56,304 bases of DNA. Source: Dendronalium phyllosphericum CENA369 (GTDB lineage: Bacteria > Cyanobacteriota > Cyanobacteriia > Cyanobacteriales > Nostocaceae). The notes beneath the pieces are model-generated. The model worked only from the letters and a program-made list of their open reading frames with translations. It did not search any database and was not told where the DNA came from. The DNA is taken from NCBI RefSeq assembly GCF_016056275.1, contig NZ_JAECZA010000017.1, positions 1-56,304 on the forward strand, read 5' to 3'. This document shows positions 24,443 through 33,557 of this stretch, in pieces; the stretch's first letter is position 1, and each line of letters opens with the position of its first letter. The translations under genes were made by a program, and so were the position numbers.

Positions 24443-24461
24443 GGTGGGCCAAAAGCCCACC
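24443..24461 (+). terminator. Hairpin, probable terminator
   Basis: GGTGGGC (24443-24449) and GCCCACC (24455-24461) form a perfect 7-bp stem with a 5-nt loop, followed by GATTATTATTCC and, some bases later, a T-rich stretch. It fits the end of the small-gene cluster. Confidence 0.6.
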
Positions 24462-24641
24462 GATTATTATTCCTCATTTTTTGCTACCAGATGTAATTTG
24501 TGAGTCATATCCGACTAAATGGTTTGATAAACAGATGTAGAAAAACTTTCATACTCATTTAATATCTACAAATTTCCAAGTATAATTATGTAAAACTAAG
24601 TAATATTTTTTACTCATTCTCGCTTTGGCTATTCCCTGACT

Positions 24642-26435
24642 ATGGATACACTTGCCTACCTTCATTTAGCCGAAACTTATGAGGCTACTGCTAATTCAGA
24701 ACTACAAACTATTGCTGATTATGGTTTATTTTTCCAAGAACTAGAGTCGGCAAAGGAGCGTAGTGGAGCGTTGATGCTTTTGGCCTCTTTTGCAGTTGGT
24801 TTGGGTTCTTTTAGTTGGTCTAACCCAGCTCTTGCTCTAAAAAAGGGCAACAAAAGTTCGCAAGTAATAGCCCTCCAGCAAAAGCTACAAGCAGCTGGAT
24901 ACTTCAAAGAATCTGTCACAGGATATTTTGGCCCTGTAACGGAAGCAGCTGTGATTAAATTTCAAAAAGCCAATGGGCTAATCGCTGATGGAATCGTTGG
25001 TTCTCAAACTTTATCAGTGCTGGAATCTGATTCGAGAACACCTATACCCTCATTCTCCCAAGACACTACCCCGTCTTCTTCAGTTACTGATGAGCAACCA
25101 AAATTAGCTGTCTCTCCTCCACTTATGCGAAGGGGTATCAACAATTCTCAAGTCATGTCTCTTCAACAAAAACTGCATACAGCAGGATATTTTAAGGAAC
25201 CCATCACAGGATATTTTGATGCTGCAACAGAAGCGGCTGTCATCAGATTTCAAAAAGCTAATAAGTTAGTTGTTGATGGTATTGCTGGCCCCAAAACACT
25301 ATCAGCATTAGAATCTAGTCCAGAAATACTGATATCTTCAATTTCTCAAACTACTCCTTCCCATCCTGTAGTTGCTGAAATCTCTAAACCATCAGAAAAC
25401 CAGGACAAAAAAGACGATATCCAGAAAATTTTTCCCAGTCCTCAAAGCCAGATGAAGCTCACAAAAACTATTTCTGGCAAGATTTCGCCTAAATCAGTAG
25501 TGTATTCGGGTAATGGTTTATTCTTTGCCCAAAACATGATGTATAACCATACGATAACTGTATACAACCGAAATTATGAGTTAGTCAAAGTCATTCCTGA
25601 TGAAGTAAATTTATCCCAATATGGTTATTCAAACTTCAAAGGTAATTACAAAGGCGCACCTGTCGAAGCCAGTTTTTCCCATAATGGTAAGTATGCTTGG
25701 GTTTCTAACTACAATATGTATGGCCCTGGCTTTAATAGACCTGGTAGCGATAAATGCAGTCCAGATCAAAAGACTGACAGAAGTTTTTTGTATCGAATTA
25801 ATACTGAAACTCTAGATATTGATGATGTCATTCAAGTTGGATCTGTACCAAAATTTGTTGCAACTTCAGCAGATGAACGTTTTGTACTAGTTAGTAATTG
25901 GTGTTCCTGGGACTTGAGTGTTGTAGATACTAAAAATAATCAAGAAATTAAACGGATTAAATTAGGGCCATATCCCAGGGGAATTGTCGTAAATGCTGCT
26001 TCCGAAAAAGCCTATGTTGCTGTAATGGGTTCTTATGAAATCGCGGAAATAAATCTCAGAAATTTTTCAGTTCGATGGCTCAAAAATATTGGTAGTTCGC
26101 CACGTCATTTAAACATAGATCCCGCTGGTAATTATCTCTACGCTTCATTAAATGGTGAAGGAAAAATTGCCAAGATTAGTTTGCCAAGTGGTAAATTAAT
26201 TAATAAAGTCTCCACAGGCAACGCTCCGCGTAGCATGGTTTTATCAGATAACGGTCAACAGCTTTACGTTGTTAACTACGGCGACAACACAGTAAGTAAA
26301 GTTCGTACCAGTGACATGAAAGTAATCCAAAAAGTTAATGTTGATGCCAATCCAATTGGGATTACTTACGATCCAGAAACTAGGGAAGTTTGGGTAGCTT
26401 GCTATTCTGGTAATATCATGGTGTTCCAAGATTAA
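24642..26435 (+). CDS. Peptidoglycan-binding and YVTN beta-propeller protein
   Basis: Residues about 43-64 are hydrophobic (ALMLLASFAVGLGSFSWSNP) with a signal-peptide-like AxA (PALA), so the rest is probably exported. Two peptidoglycan-binding domains follow: the first at about 65-128 (VIALQQKLQAAGYFKESVTG, then ADGIVGSQTLSVLES), the second at about 170-230 (VMSLQQKLHTAGYFKEPITG, then VDGIAGPKTLSALES). After a linker, a YVTN-type propeller runs from about 280 to the end (GNGLFFAQNMMYNHTITVYN, RFVLVSNWCSWDLSVVDTKN, IDPAGNYLYASLNGEGKIAK, NGQQLYVVNYGDNTVSKVRT). It probably attaches to the cell wall and binds an unknown partner. The N-terminus MDTLAYLHLAETYE is a familiar start among Nostoc peptidoglycan-binding proteins, supporting the ATG at 24642. 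Confidence 0.82.
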   Translation: MDTLAYLHLAETYEATANSELQTIADYGLFFQELESAKERSGALMLLASFAVGLGSFSWSNPALALKKGNKSSQVIALQQKLQAAGYFKESVTGYFGPVTEAAVIKFQKANGLIADGIVGSQTLSVLESDSRTPIPSFSQDTTPSSSVTDEQPKLAVSPPLMRRGINNSQVMSLQQKLHTAGYFKEPITGYFDAATEAAVIRFQKANKLVVDGIAGPKTLSALESSPEILISSISQTTPSHPVVAEISKPSENQDKKDDIQKIFPSPQSQMKLTKTISGKISPKSVVYSGNGLFFAQNMMYNHTITVYNRNYELVKVIPDEVNLSQYGYSNFKGNYKGAPVEASFSHNGKYAWVSNYNMYGPGFNRPGSDKCSPDQKTDRSFLYRINTETLDIDDVIQVGSVPKFVATSADERFVLVSNWCSWDLSVVDTKNNQEIKRIKLGPYPRGIVVNAASEKAYVAVMGSYEIAEINLRNFSVRWLKNIGSSPRHLNIDPAGNYLYASLNGEGKIAKISLPSGKLINKVSTGNAPRSMVLSDNGQQLYVVNYGDNTVSKVRTSDMKVIQKVNVDANPIGITYDPETREVWVACYSGNIMVFQD

Positions 26436-27364
26436 ATTGAAAGTTCATTAGTAATGTAGGCTTTTGCTGTTTGTCCATTTGATTTATAGCAAAGTAGAGA
26501 CGTGATTATACTCTTACGAGAAGCCCTCCGGATTCGAGAGTGACGCTCCTTCTCCCCTTGGGAGAAGACTCGCTAACGCTGCGCTAACGGCAGTTCCTCT
26601 ACTTGGGGAGACCCCAAGACCGGACTGCCTCACCGCCAAGATTGCGACTCTCTCACCCTCTTACGAGCGTCTACGCGTCTGGACAAAAGTAAGTTGCTGT
26701 AAGGCTTTGAGCAATCGCAATTGTCCTAACGGGTATGACTACGGCTATACTAAAATTTTCTAAAAACCGACTGTTATCTGTTCGCTAATTCAACGCAATT
26801 CAGATGATGGCGTTCAGCAATTCCATATCATAGATGATGAACTATAAATATTATTAGTCAAAATAAGATATTTCGCTTTTTCAAGCTGATAATCTAGAAA
26901 ATATGAAGAAAAATAACTTTTTCATATATATTTACATTATAAAAAATCAAATAAGATAATTTAAAATTTATCTAACACATTGTTATTTTAAACAAAAATC
27001 AGGAATTCCACGGTTATAAATTAGTATAAGTTTGCTTAATAATATGATAGTAATGAATGCGTTTTAATATTGAAGTATAGCAATCTTATTTGAGAAATAA
27101 AAAATTAGTGAGTAGAGTAGTTTGAGAGTAAATTCTGTATGAAATGGCTCCTCTACTAGTAATATTTTTAATATCTCCTCACTGCTGTTGAGTTTCTCAA
27201 AGTTGGCTTAAGAAAGCTATATGCTCACACATATAAAATAAACGGGCTGCTATTATAATTAGCTTCCCAATTAGATTTGCGAACGTTGGGATGCTTGCAA
27301 ATGACTATATAGCTAGTGTGGGTTTTGAAAGGGCTGACTTACTTCTTAATTCAGGGAACAAAGT
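26436..27364. other. Long intergenic region before the chemotaxis-like operon
   Basis: 929 bp. The left third holds a GC-rich palindromic block (26511-26667, listed separately). The remainder is very AT-rich (for example around 26870-27130) and likely contains the promoter and leader of the chemotaxis-like operon. No open frame of note. Confidence 0.55.
26511..26667. repeat. GC-rich palindromic block flanked by a 10-bp direct repeat
   Basis: The 10-bp CTCTTACGAG occurs at 26511-26520 and 26658-26667. Between them lie perfect hairpins: CTTCTCCC-CTT-GGGAGAAG and CTTGGGG-AGA-CCCCAAG, and a CGCTAACG repeat. The block is much richer in G+C than the surroundings, so it is a likely inserted element. 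The direct repeat could be a target duplication or an internal motif. Confidence 0.5.
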
Positions 27365-28570
27365 ATGACCCACCCGGAACTGATGGTATCAAATAATATA
27401 CTTAATGAATTTAAAACCTGTACTCAATTGCAATATAACGGTCAATTAAATATTAAAAGTTCAAAGGGAAAACAATGGACTTTTTACTATCGTCTGGGAC
27501 GAATTGTTTGGGCAAGTGGGGGAACTCATCCTTTCAGACGTTGGCGGCGTTATATGGCTCAATATTGCCCCCAAATTGATGTGGATAAAATGCAGTTACG
27601 CCAGCAAGACATATCAATTAGTTACTGGGATTATCGGCTTTGGGAAATTTTGTATAAAAAACAAAAAATTCAAAGAGAAAAAATTAATGCTATTGTAGAA
27701 AGCACGATCGCAGAGCTTTTGTTTGACTTAGCTCAACAAACAAATTTTGTAGCTGCTAGTTGCGATCGCAATCAAGAAGTTATCTTAGAAACACCAATGA
27801 GCTTCACAAGTGCAGATGTGTCTATGAAGCATATGCAAGACTCGTGGAATACTTGGTCAGAAGCTGGCTTGGCAAATTTTGCTCCTGACTTAGCACCAGT
27901 CTTACGGAAACCAGAACAACTCCAGCAGTTGGTAAGTCCATCTGTTTACAAAAACTTTGTAACTTTGATTAACGGCAAATATACACTGCGAGATTTGGCT
28001 GCAAAAATGAAGCAGAGTGTTTTGCCTCTCAGCCGTTCCTTACTTCCTTGTATTCTCAAAGGCATTATTGAACTAGTGGAAGTGCCTGATTTGCCTTTGT
28101 CAGTTACGAATGTAAAAAACAATATCTCTACACAAGCAAAAAAATCGACTGCTCCACTAGTAGCTTGTGTAGATGATAGCGCTCAAGTCTGTAAAATACT
28201 AGAGGAAATTGTCACCTCAAATGGACTAAGGTTTATCAAGATTCAAGATGCCGTACAAGCCCTACCAACCATCATTCAAGATAAGCCAGATTTAATTTTC
28301 TTAGATTTAATCATGCCAGTCGCCAGTGGTTACGAAATCTGCACTCAGTTGCGACGAATTTCTGCTTTTGCCAACACACCCGTGATCATCTTAACAGGTA
28401 ACGACGGTCTTTTAGATAGAGTCCGTGCTAAGGTAGTGGGTTCTACAGATTTTATCACTAAACCTGTAGCAGCGGATAAAGTAATGAGTGTAGTACGTAA
28501 GTATTTACCTACACAGGTTCCTACTCAAGTTAAAAGCAAACCTCAATCTTCTTTAGAAGTTTGTCGGTAA
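27365..28570 (+). CDS. PatA-type (PATAN domain) response regulator, pixG/hmpA-like
   Basis: Residues about 1-200 form the PATAN/DUF4388-like domain (FKTCTQLQYNGQLNIKSSKG, IVESTIAELLFDLAQQ). The C-terminal third is a receiver domain with the phosphoacceptor Asp314 in LIFLDLIMPVASGYEI and the conserved Thr and Lys in PVIILTGNDG and DFITKPVAADKV. PatA/PixG/HmpA proteins lie first in chemotaxis-like operons that control phototaxis and motility in cyanobacteria, and this gene opens such an operon here. CheA phosphorylation of this receiver is expected. The ATG at 27365 has a weak upstream AGGGA. An REC gene follows after 339 bp, with a hairpin in between. Confidence 0.9.
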   Translation: MTHPELMVSNNILNEFKTCTQLQYNGQLNIKSSKGKQWTFYYRLGRIVWASGGTHPFRRWRRYMAQYCPQIDVDKMQLRQQDISISYWDYRLWEILYKKQKIQREKINAIVESTIAELLFDLAQQTNFVAASCDRNQEVILETPMSFTSADVSMKHMQDSWNTWSEAGLANFAPDLAPVLRKPEQLQQLVSPSVYKNFVTLINGKYTLRDLAAKMKQSVLPLSRSLLPCILKGIIELVEVPDLPLSVTNVKNNISTQAKKSTAPLVACVDDSAQVCKILEEIVTSNGLRFIKIQDAVQALPTIIQDKPDLIFLDLIMPVASGYEICTQLRRISAFANTPVIILTGNDGLLDRVRAKVVGSTDFITKPVAADKVMSVVRKYLPTQVPTQVKSKPQSSLEVCR

Positions 28571-28909
28571 CAGAAAAATAATCTCAGACTTGAGGTTTTA
28601 GATGAAATATCTGAAATCAAAAATTTAAGTAGCAATAGATAAGAAAGTTTAAAACATAGTTTTACTTCAGGCTCTAATTGCATAGTTGTTTGTGTTGTGC
28701 GGGATTATTCATCAATCAGTGATGATTTGTTTTTAATAAATTAGGGTTGGTTTTTTTAAGACAAAATGTAAAGATTGCGTGTTTTTTCTGAGTCATATAT
28801 AAAAACGATGGATCAAAATTGGATAACAACAAAAACTTGTATTTATCTAATTTTGATACACGTTGGAGTTTTGCTTTTTATCTTTAGGAGAATTTGATAG
28901 GTAGTTACT
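28571..28909. other. Gap within the operon holding a 15-bp hairpin
   Basis: 339 bp that is AT-rich and has no open frame. It holds the inverted repeat at 28812-28857 and a likely Shine-Dalgarno (TAGGAG) upstream of the REC gene. Confidence 0.5.
28812..28857 (+). promoter_or_regulatory. 15-bp inverted repeat within the chemotaxis operon
   Basis: ATCAAAATTGGATAA (28812-28826) and TTATCTAATTTTGAT (28843-28857) pair at 14 of 15 positions, with one G-T pair, across a 16-nt loop, 52 bp before the REC gene start. Possible roles: processing or stabilisation of the polycistronic transcript, attenuation, or an operator for an internal promoter. Confidence 0.45.
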
Positions 28910-29272
28910 ATGAATACTGTTTTAGTTGTTGAAGATGGTTTGACTGATATGGAAATCCTCAGCCGTTACTTGCAACAAGCAGGTTATTCTGTGATGAGTG
29001 CTACAAGTAGTGAAGAGGCTGAGGTCAAAATAGATAAAACCAAGCCAGATTTAATATTTCTCGACGTTATTTTGCCAGGAAAAAGCGGATTTGAAATTTG
29101 TAGAGAGCTAAAAAATAATCCCCATACTAGCAAGATACCTGTAGTTTTTTGCTCGACAAAGAATAGCGATGTAGATAAAATTTGGGGCAATATGTTGGGT
29201 GCAGAAGGTTATCTTTCTAAGCCGATTAATCAAGAAGAACTCATATTAATTTTAAAGCAATTAAGTAAATGA
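28910..29272 (+). CDS. Stand-alone receiver protein, CheY-like (pixH/hmpB-like)
   Basis: A 120-aa receiver domain only. The acidic pair is EDG (NTVLVVEDGLTD), the phosphoacceptor is Asp52 in LIFLDVILPGKSGFEI, the Thr/Ser position is VVFCSTKNS, and the Lys is in EGYLSKPINQEE. This is the single-domain response regulator of the operon, in the second position as in pixH. It should take phosphate from the CheA hybrid and pass the signal to pili or to the PATAN protein. The CheW-like gene begins 15 bp after its stop, so translational coupling is likely. Confidence 0.9.
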   Translation: MNTVLVVEDGLTDMEILSRYLQQAGYSVMSATSSEEAEVKIDKTKPDLIFLDVILPGKSGFEICRELKNNPHTSKIPVVFCSTKNSDVDKIWGNMLGAEGYLSKPINQEELILILKQLSK

Positions 29273-29287
29273 AAATACATAACACGA

Positions 29288-29797
29288 GTGATTGTAAAAG
29301 GACAAATAACTTTGGAAAAGCAGAAATTTTTAAGTTTTAATTTAGGAATAACAGATACAGCAGTAATTTCATTGCAGCACGTAGCAGAAGTTGTGCAAAT
29401 ATCATTAGCAGAAATATGTGCTGTACCTCAAGTACCTAGTTGTGTTTTGGGTATATATAACTGGCGTGGCGAGATGCTTTGGTTAGTTGATTTAGAAGAA
29501 ATGTTAGGTTATCCATCACTTTCGCAAGGAGGAAATTTTCTCTCAAAAATGATGGCTATTGTTTTAGAGATAGAAGGGAAATTTCTGGGTCTGTTAGTGC
29601 GGCAATCAATGGATATTGAATGGCTTGATGTTAGTCAAATGACATCTCCATCTGCTGATTTATTTTACTCTAAAATGATACCTTTTTTACGAGGATACTT
29701 TATTAACAATACTAATGATATGATGTTTAATTTGGATGCAGTAGAAATTATCCAATCTCCTATGTGGGCTATTCATAATTCATCGGAAATTTTTTAA
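29288..29797 (+). CDS. CheW-like adaptor (pixI/hmpC-like)
   Basis: A 169-aa CheW domain. Diagnostic text: SLQHVAEVVQISLAEICAVP, VLGIYNWRGEMLWLVDLEEM (the N-x-R-G-x-x region seen in CheW), LGLLVRQSMDIEWLDVSQM. It would link the MCP to the CheA hybrid. The start is a GTG at 29288, 15 bp after the REC stop. A Shine-Dalgarno is not obvious, so coupling with the preceding gene is probable. Confidence 0.88.
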   Translation: MIVKGQITLEKQKFLSFNLGITDTAVISLQHVAEVVQISLAEICAVPQVPSCVLGIYNWRGEMLWLVDLEEMLGYPSLSQGGNFLSKMMAIVLEIEGKFLGLLVRQSMDIEWLDVSQMTSPSADLFYSKMIPFLRGYFINNTNDMMFNLDAVEIIQSPMWAIHNSSEIF

Positions 29798-29918
29798 TGT
29801 ATCGAGATTATACATTTGCCAGATATCACAACACGATAAGTCAAAATTTTCCTATGATATCTAGCTTATAAGTAGCAAATAATTACTTTGATAATAACAC
29901 AGCTTGAGGTTTTTGAAA

Positions 29919-32900
29919 ATGACGATCGCCTATCATAACAGTCAGGAAAACGAGCATCTACTTTCGGAAGTAAAATCTTTAGAAAATCAGGATACTAGCA
30001 TTAATTTAGTATCTCAGGAATTTAAAATTTGGCGGCAGCAATTGCAAGAGATTTTAAATCAAATGCGTCAACCTTCAGACATAGAGACGCTACTGAAAGT
30101 TACTGTTGCCAAAATTAGGGAAAAAATCGTTAGCGATCGCGCTTTAATTTATCAATTTAATTCGCTGGAATCTGGTATCGTTTTAGCAGAGTCTAGAACC
30201 CTAGGTTGGACACCTACGCAAGGTGAAAATATTCCGGGAATTCTTTTTGGCTTATATACCAATCAAGATTATTTAGAACCTGTAGTTGTTAACGATATCA
30301 ATCAGATACAACTTACCCCCCATCAAAAACAACTGCTAGAGAAATTTCAGGTCAAAGCTAGTTTGAGTTTACCGATTGTCGTAGAAGGTAAAATTTGGGG
30401 TTTACTAGCAGTAAACAGCTGTACTTCAGCACGGCAGTGGCAAGAAGCAGAAATTACTCTTTTATCTCAAGTTACAACAGAACTAGTTTATAGATTACAA
30501 AACTTTGAATTTCAAAACGAATTGCATCAGCGGTTATTAGCAAGAAAATCAGTAGCTAAAGTCGTTGATAAGATTTTGCGGGTATCAAATGTCGATAAAT
30601 TATTTCAGACAACCACTCAAGAAGTCAGGCAATTACTAAAATGCGATCGCGTTGGTGTTTATCGTTTTAAACCAGATTGGAGTGGCGAGTTTGTCGCTGA
30701 GTCTGTTGGTAATAATTGGATAAAAATGGTCGGCCCTGACTTTTATATGGTCTGGGAAGATACGCACCTGCAAGATACCCAAGGAGGACGTTATGCCAAG
30801 GGTGAAAGTTTTGTAGTTAATGACATTTATCAAGCAGGTCATTCTCAATGCCACGTTGATATTTTAGAGCAATATCAAATGATGGCATATATGATTGCAC
30901 CGATATTTTCTGGACAAAAATTATGGGGCTTGCTGGCAGCTTATCAAAATTCCGGGCCTCGTGATTGGCAACCTTGGGAAGAAGCCTTTTTAACTCAGAT
31001 TGGCTTGCAATTTGGTGTGGCTATTTCCCAAGCGGAATATATCGAAAAAGTAAATACAAAATCCGAGCAATTAACTCAAATAGTCGAACAAGAAAAAGCT
31101 TTAACAAAAATAGTTAACCGCATCCGCCAATCATTAGATATAGACAGCGTTTTCAAAACAACCACTCAAGAAGTCAGGCAATTACTAAAATGCGATCGCG
31201 TCGGTGTCTTTCGCTTCAACCCCGATTGGAGTGGTGAATTTGTCGCTGAGTCAGTGAGTAATGGTTGGATAAAACTTGTAGGGCCTGATATTAAAACTAT
31301 CTTGGCAGATAGCCACTTGCAAGAAAATCAAGGAGGTCGATATAGCAAAAATGAAAGCTTTGTAGCTAATAGCATTTATAAAGTAGGTCATTCTCCCTGC
31401 CACGTGGAGATGTTAGAGCAGTTAGAAGCTAAAGCCTATGTGATTGTACCTGTATTTTCTGGCGACCAATTGTGGGGCTTATTGGCAGCTTATCAAAACT
31501 CCGGCTCTCGTGATTGGCAACCTTGGGAAGTCAACTTTTTGACACAAATTAGCTTGCAATTTGGTATAGCGATCTCACAAGCAGAATATCTCGAACAAGT
31601 GCGGGTGAAATCCAAACAACTAGCGCAGTTAGCCGAACAAGAAAAAGCTGTTACCAAGATAGTTAATCGCATTCGGCAATCTTTAGATGTAGAAGAAATC
31701 TTCAAAACAACCACTCAAGAAGTACGGCAATTACTAAGATGCGATCGCATCGCCATCTATCGCTTTCACCCCAATTGGAGTGGCGAATTTATCGCTGAGT
31801 CAGTGGGACATAACTGGGTAAGACTAGTAGGTTCTGATATCAAAACCGTTTGGGAAGATACTCACTTGCAAGAAACTCAAGGAGGTCGATATGCCAAAGG
31901 TGAAAGCTTTGTCGTCAATGACATCTATCAAGTGGGACATTTTCCTTGCCACATTGATATGTTAGAGCAGTTTGAAGTTAAAGCTTATGTAATTGTGCCT
32001 GTATTCTTTGGCGAGCAATTGTGGGGTCTGCTGGCAGCTTATCAAAATTCTGGTTCCCGCGATTGGGAAGAATCGCAAGTCAGCTTGTTAGCACGCATTG
32101 GCGACCAGTTAGGACTAGCATTACAACAGACCGAATATCTGCAACAACTACAGGCGCAATCAGCAAAACTAGCAGAAGCAGCCGCACGAGAAAAGGCAGA
32201 CAAAGAACTACTGCAACAACGATCTATTCAACTCTTAACAGCCCTCAGACCAGCCCTGAACGGCGACTTAACAGTACGCGCCCCAATTACAGAAGACGAA
32301 CTAGGTACAATTGCCGATGCTTACAATAATACCCTGCAAGCACTGCGGCAAATTGTCATTCAAGTCCAAGCAGCAGCCCAACAAGTTGCTCAAACCTCTG
32401 GCGATAGCAATACTTCACTAGCAGGACTGACCAATCTCGCAAAACAACAGTCTGATGATATTGCTCAAGCTTTAGGCGAGATTCAACAGATGGTGGACTC
32501 TACTCAAGCTGTGGTAGCTAACGCCGAGTTGGTACAAGCAGCGGTGCAACAAGCCAATCAAACTGTAGAGTCTGGCGATACCGCCATGAATTTAACCGTC
32601 AAAGCCATCCAAGCGATCCGCGATACCGTTGCTCAAACCAGTAAAAAGATTAAACGCCTCAGCGAGTCTTCGCAAAAAATCTCCAAAGTAGTGAACTTAA
32701 TTAGTAATTTCGCCACACAGACAAACGTACTGGCTTTGAATGCAGCGATTGAAGCTACTCGTGCAGGTGAATATGGCAAAGGCTTTGCAGTGGTAGCCGA
32801 TGAAGTTCGTTCTTTGTCTCGTCAGTCAGCAGCAGCCACTATCGAAATTGAAAAATTAGTCCAAGAGATTCAAGCAGAAACAGGAGAAGTTGCTGTAGCC

Positions 32901-33197
32901 ATGGAAACTGGTATTCAGCAGGTAGTAGAAGGAACAAATCTTGTCAGTGAAACTCGCCAAAACTTAAATGCGATCGTTTCTGCAACTGCCGAAATTAGTC
33001 AGCTAATCCAACAAATTACCGCAGCCACTCATAAACAAATGGGGCAATCTGTAACGGTAACAACATCAATGAAAGATGTCGCAGAAATTGCTGATAAAAC
33101 CTTTGCTGAATCTCAAGAAATTGCTGCTGTCTTCCAAGATTTATCGGGAATGGCACAAGATTTATTAACAACGGCAAGTAAGTTTAAAGTCAGCTGA
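29919..33197 (+). CDS. Multi-GAF cyanobacteriochrome MCP (pixJ/ptxD-like phototaxis receptor)
   Basis: The 1092-aa soluble receptor has no membrane span. Four GAF domains lie at about 30-200, 215-380, 400-565 and 585-750, followed by a HAMP-like region (about 780-830: [20 protein letters not shown]) and an MCP signalling coiled coil with the tip [21 protein letters not shown]2, GAF3 and GAF4 each have the Cys-His chromophore-attachment motif at Cys311, Cys494 and Cys677 ([33 protein letters not shown]). GAF1 lacks it. WEDTHLQ, typical of red/green cyanobacteriochromes, is present in GAF2 and GAF4; GAF3 has LADSHLQ. No DxCF second Cys was seen. Such receptors detect light direction and drive phototaxis through CheA. 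Start is the ATG at 29919 after GAGGTTTTTGAAA; an upstream TTG (29904) is unlikely. Confidence 0.9.
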   Translation: MTIAYHNSQENEHLLSEVKSLENQDTSINLVSQEFKIWRQQLQEILNQMRQPSDIETLLKVTVAKIREKIVSDRALIYQFNSLESGIVLAESRTLGWTPTQGENIPGILFGLYTNQDYLEPVVVNDINQIQLTPHQKQLLEKFQVKASLSLPIVVEGKIWGLLAVNSCTSARQWQEAEITLLSQVTTELVYRLQNFEFQNELHQRLLARKSVAKVVDKILRVSNVDKLFQTTTQEVRQLLKCDRVGVYRFKPDWSGEFVAESVGNNWIKMVGPDFYMVWEDTHLQDTQGGRYAKGESFVVNDIYQAGHSQCHVDILEQYQMMAYMIAPIFSGQKLWGLLAAYQNSGPRDWQPWEEAFLTQIGLQFGVAISQAEYIEKVNTKSEQLTQIVEQEKALTKIVNRIRQSLDIDSVFKTTTQEVRQLLKCDRVGVFRFNPDWSGEFVAESVSNGWIKLVGPDIKTILADSHLQENQGGRYSKNESFVANSIYKVGHSPCHVEMLEQLEAKAYVIVPVFSGDQLWGLLAAYQNSGSRDWQPWEVNFLTQISLQFGIAISQAEYLEQVRVKSKQLAQLAEQEKAVTKIVNRIRQSLDVEEIFKTTTQEVRQLLRCDRIAIYRFHPNWSGEFIAESVGHNWVRLVGSDIKTVWEDTHLQETQGGRYAKGESFVVNDIYQVGHFPCHIDMLEQFEVKAYVIVPVFFGEQLWGLLAAYQNSGSRDWEESQVSLLARIGDQLGLALQQTEYLQQLQAQSAKLAEAAAREKADKELLQQRSIQLLTALRPALNGDLTVRAPITEDELGTIADAYNNTLQALRQIVIQVQAAAQQVAQTSGDSNTSLAGLTNLAKQQSDDIAQALGEIQQMVDSTQAVVANAELVQAAVQQANQTVESGDTAMNLTVKAIQAIRDTVAQTSKKIKRLSESSQKISKVVNLISNFATQTNVLALNAAIEATRAGEYGKGFAVVADEVRSLSRQSAAATIEIEKLVQEIQAETGEVAVAMETGIQQVVEGTNLVSETRQNLNAIVSATAEISQLIQQITAATHKQMGQSVTVTTSMKDVAEIADKTFAESQEIAAVFQDLSGMAQDLLTTASKFKVS

Positions 33198-33557
33198 AAA
33201 ATAGTTATGAGTTAATAGTTGTTGGAAGTTGAAAATTTATACTTGAAAATCTCAGATTCAAAACTTTACAACTAACTCTTAACTGTGAATTGTTAGTAGC
33301 AAACAAGGGGATGAAAAATGATAGAAAGTATTATTCATTGAATCAGAATACAGGAATCAGAATCAATAAATGGTCGGTCTGAATTGATCGTAAATTATAA
33401 ACTATAAAATTTTCAACTGTGTGGGGTATTAAACCCATTTATCCATTCGCAAGTCGCACAAACATCATACTAAATTCTGGCTCCTGACTTCTGGATTCTG
33501 TTTTAACAAAAATTTTTATATTTACTTTTTAATGATTAAATTATTTCTCCGACTTTT
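33198..33557. other. Gap in operon with inverted-repeat element
   Basis: 360 bp between the MCP and CheA genes, filled mostly by the inverted-repeat element at 33344-33500 and AT-rich sequence. An internal promoter is possible. Confidence 0.5.
33344..33500. repeat. 157-bp element with inverted, heptamer-containing ends
   Basis: The left end contains CAGAATACAGGAATCAGAAT; the right end, read on the opposite strand, contains CAGAATCCAGAAGTCAGGAG. Both hold repeated CAG/TCAG units and resemble the element at 12820-12950. It interrupts the middle of the phototaxis operon between the MCP and CheA genes. Confidence 0.5.

Noticed and set aside
29904-29918. Upstream TTG start for the MCP
   Set aside because: The ATG at 29919 has a better ribosome-binding position; the upstream codons add five non-conserved residues.
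32021-32329. 102-codon plus-strand open frame inside the MCP
   Set aside because: A frame-shifted shadow within the MCP gene, without a start signal or family likeness.
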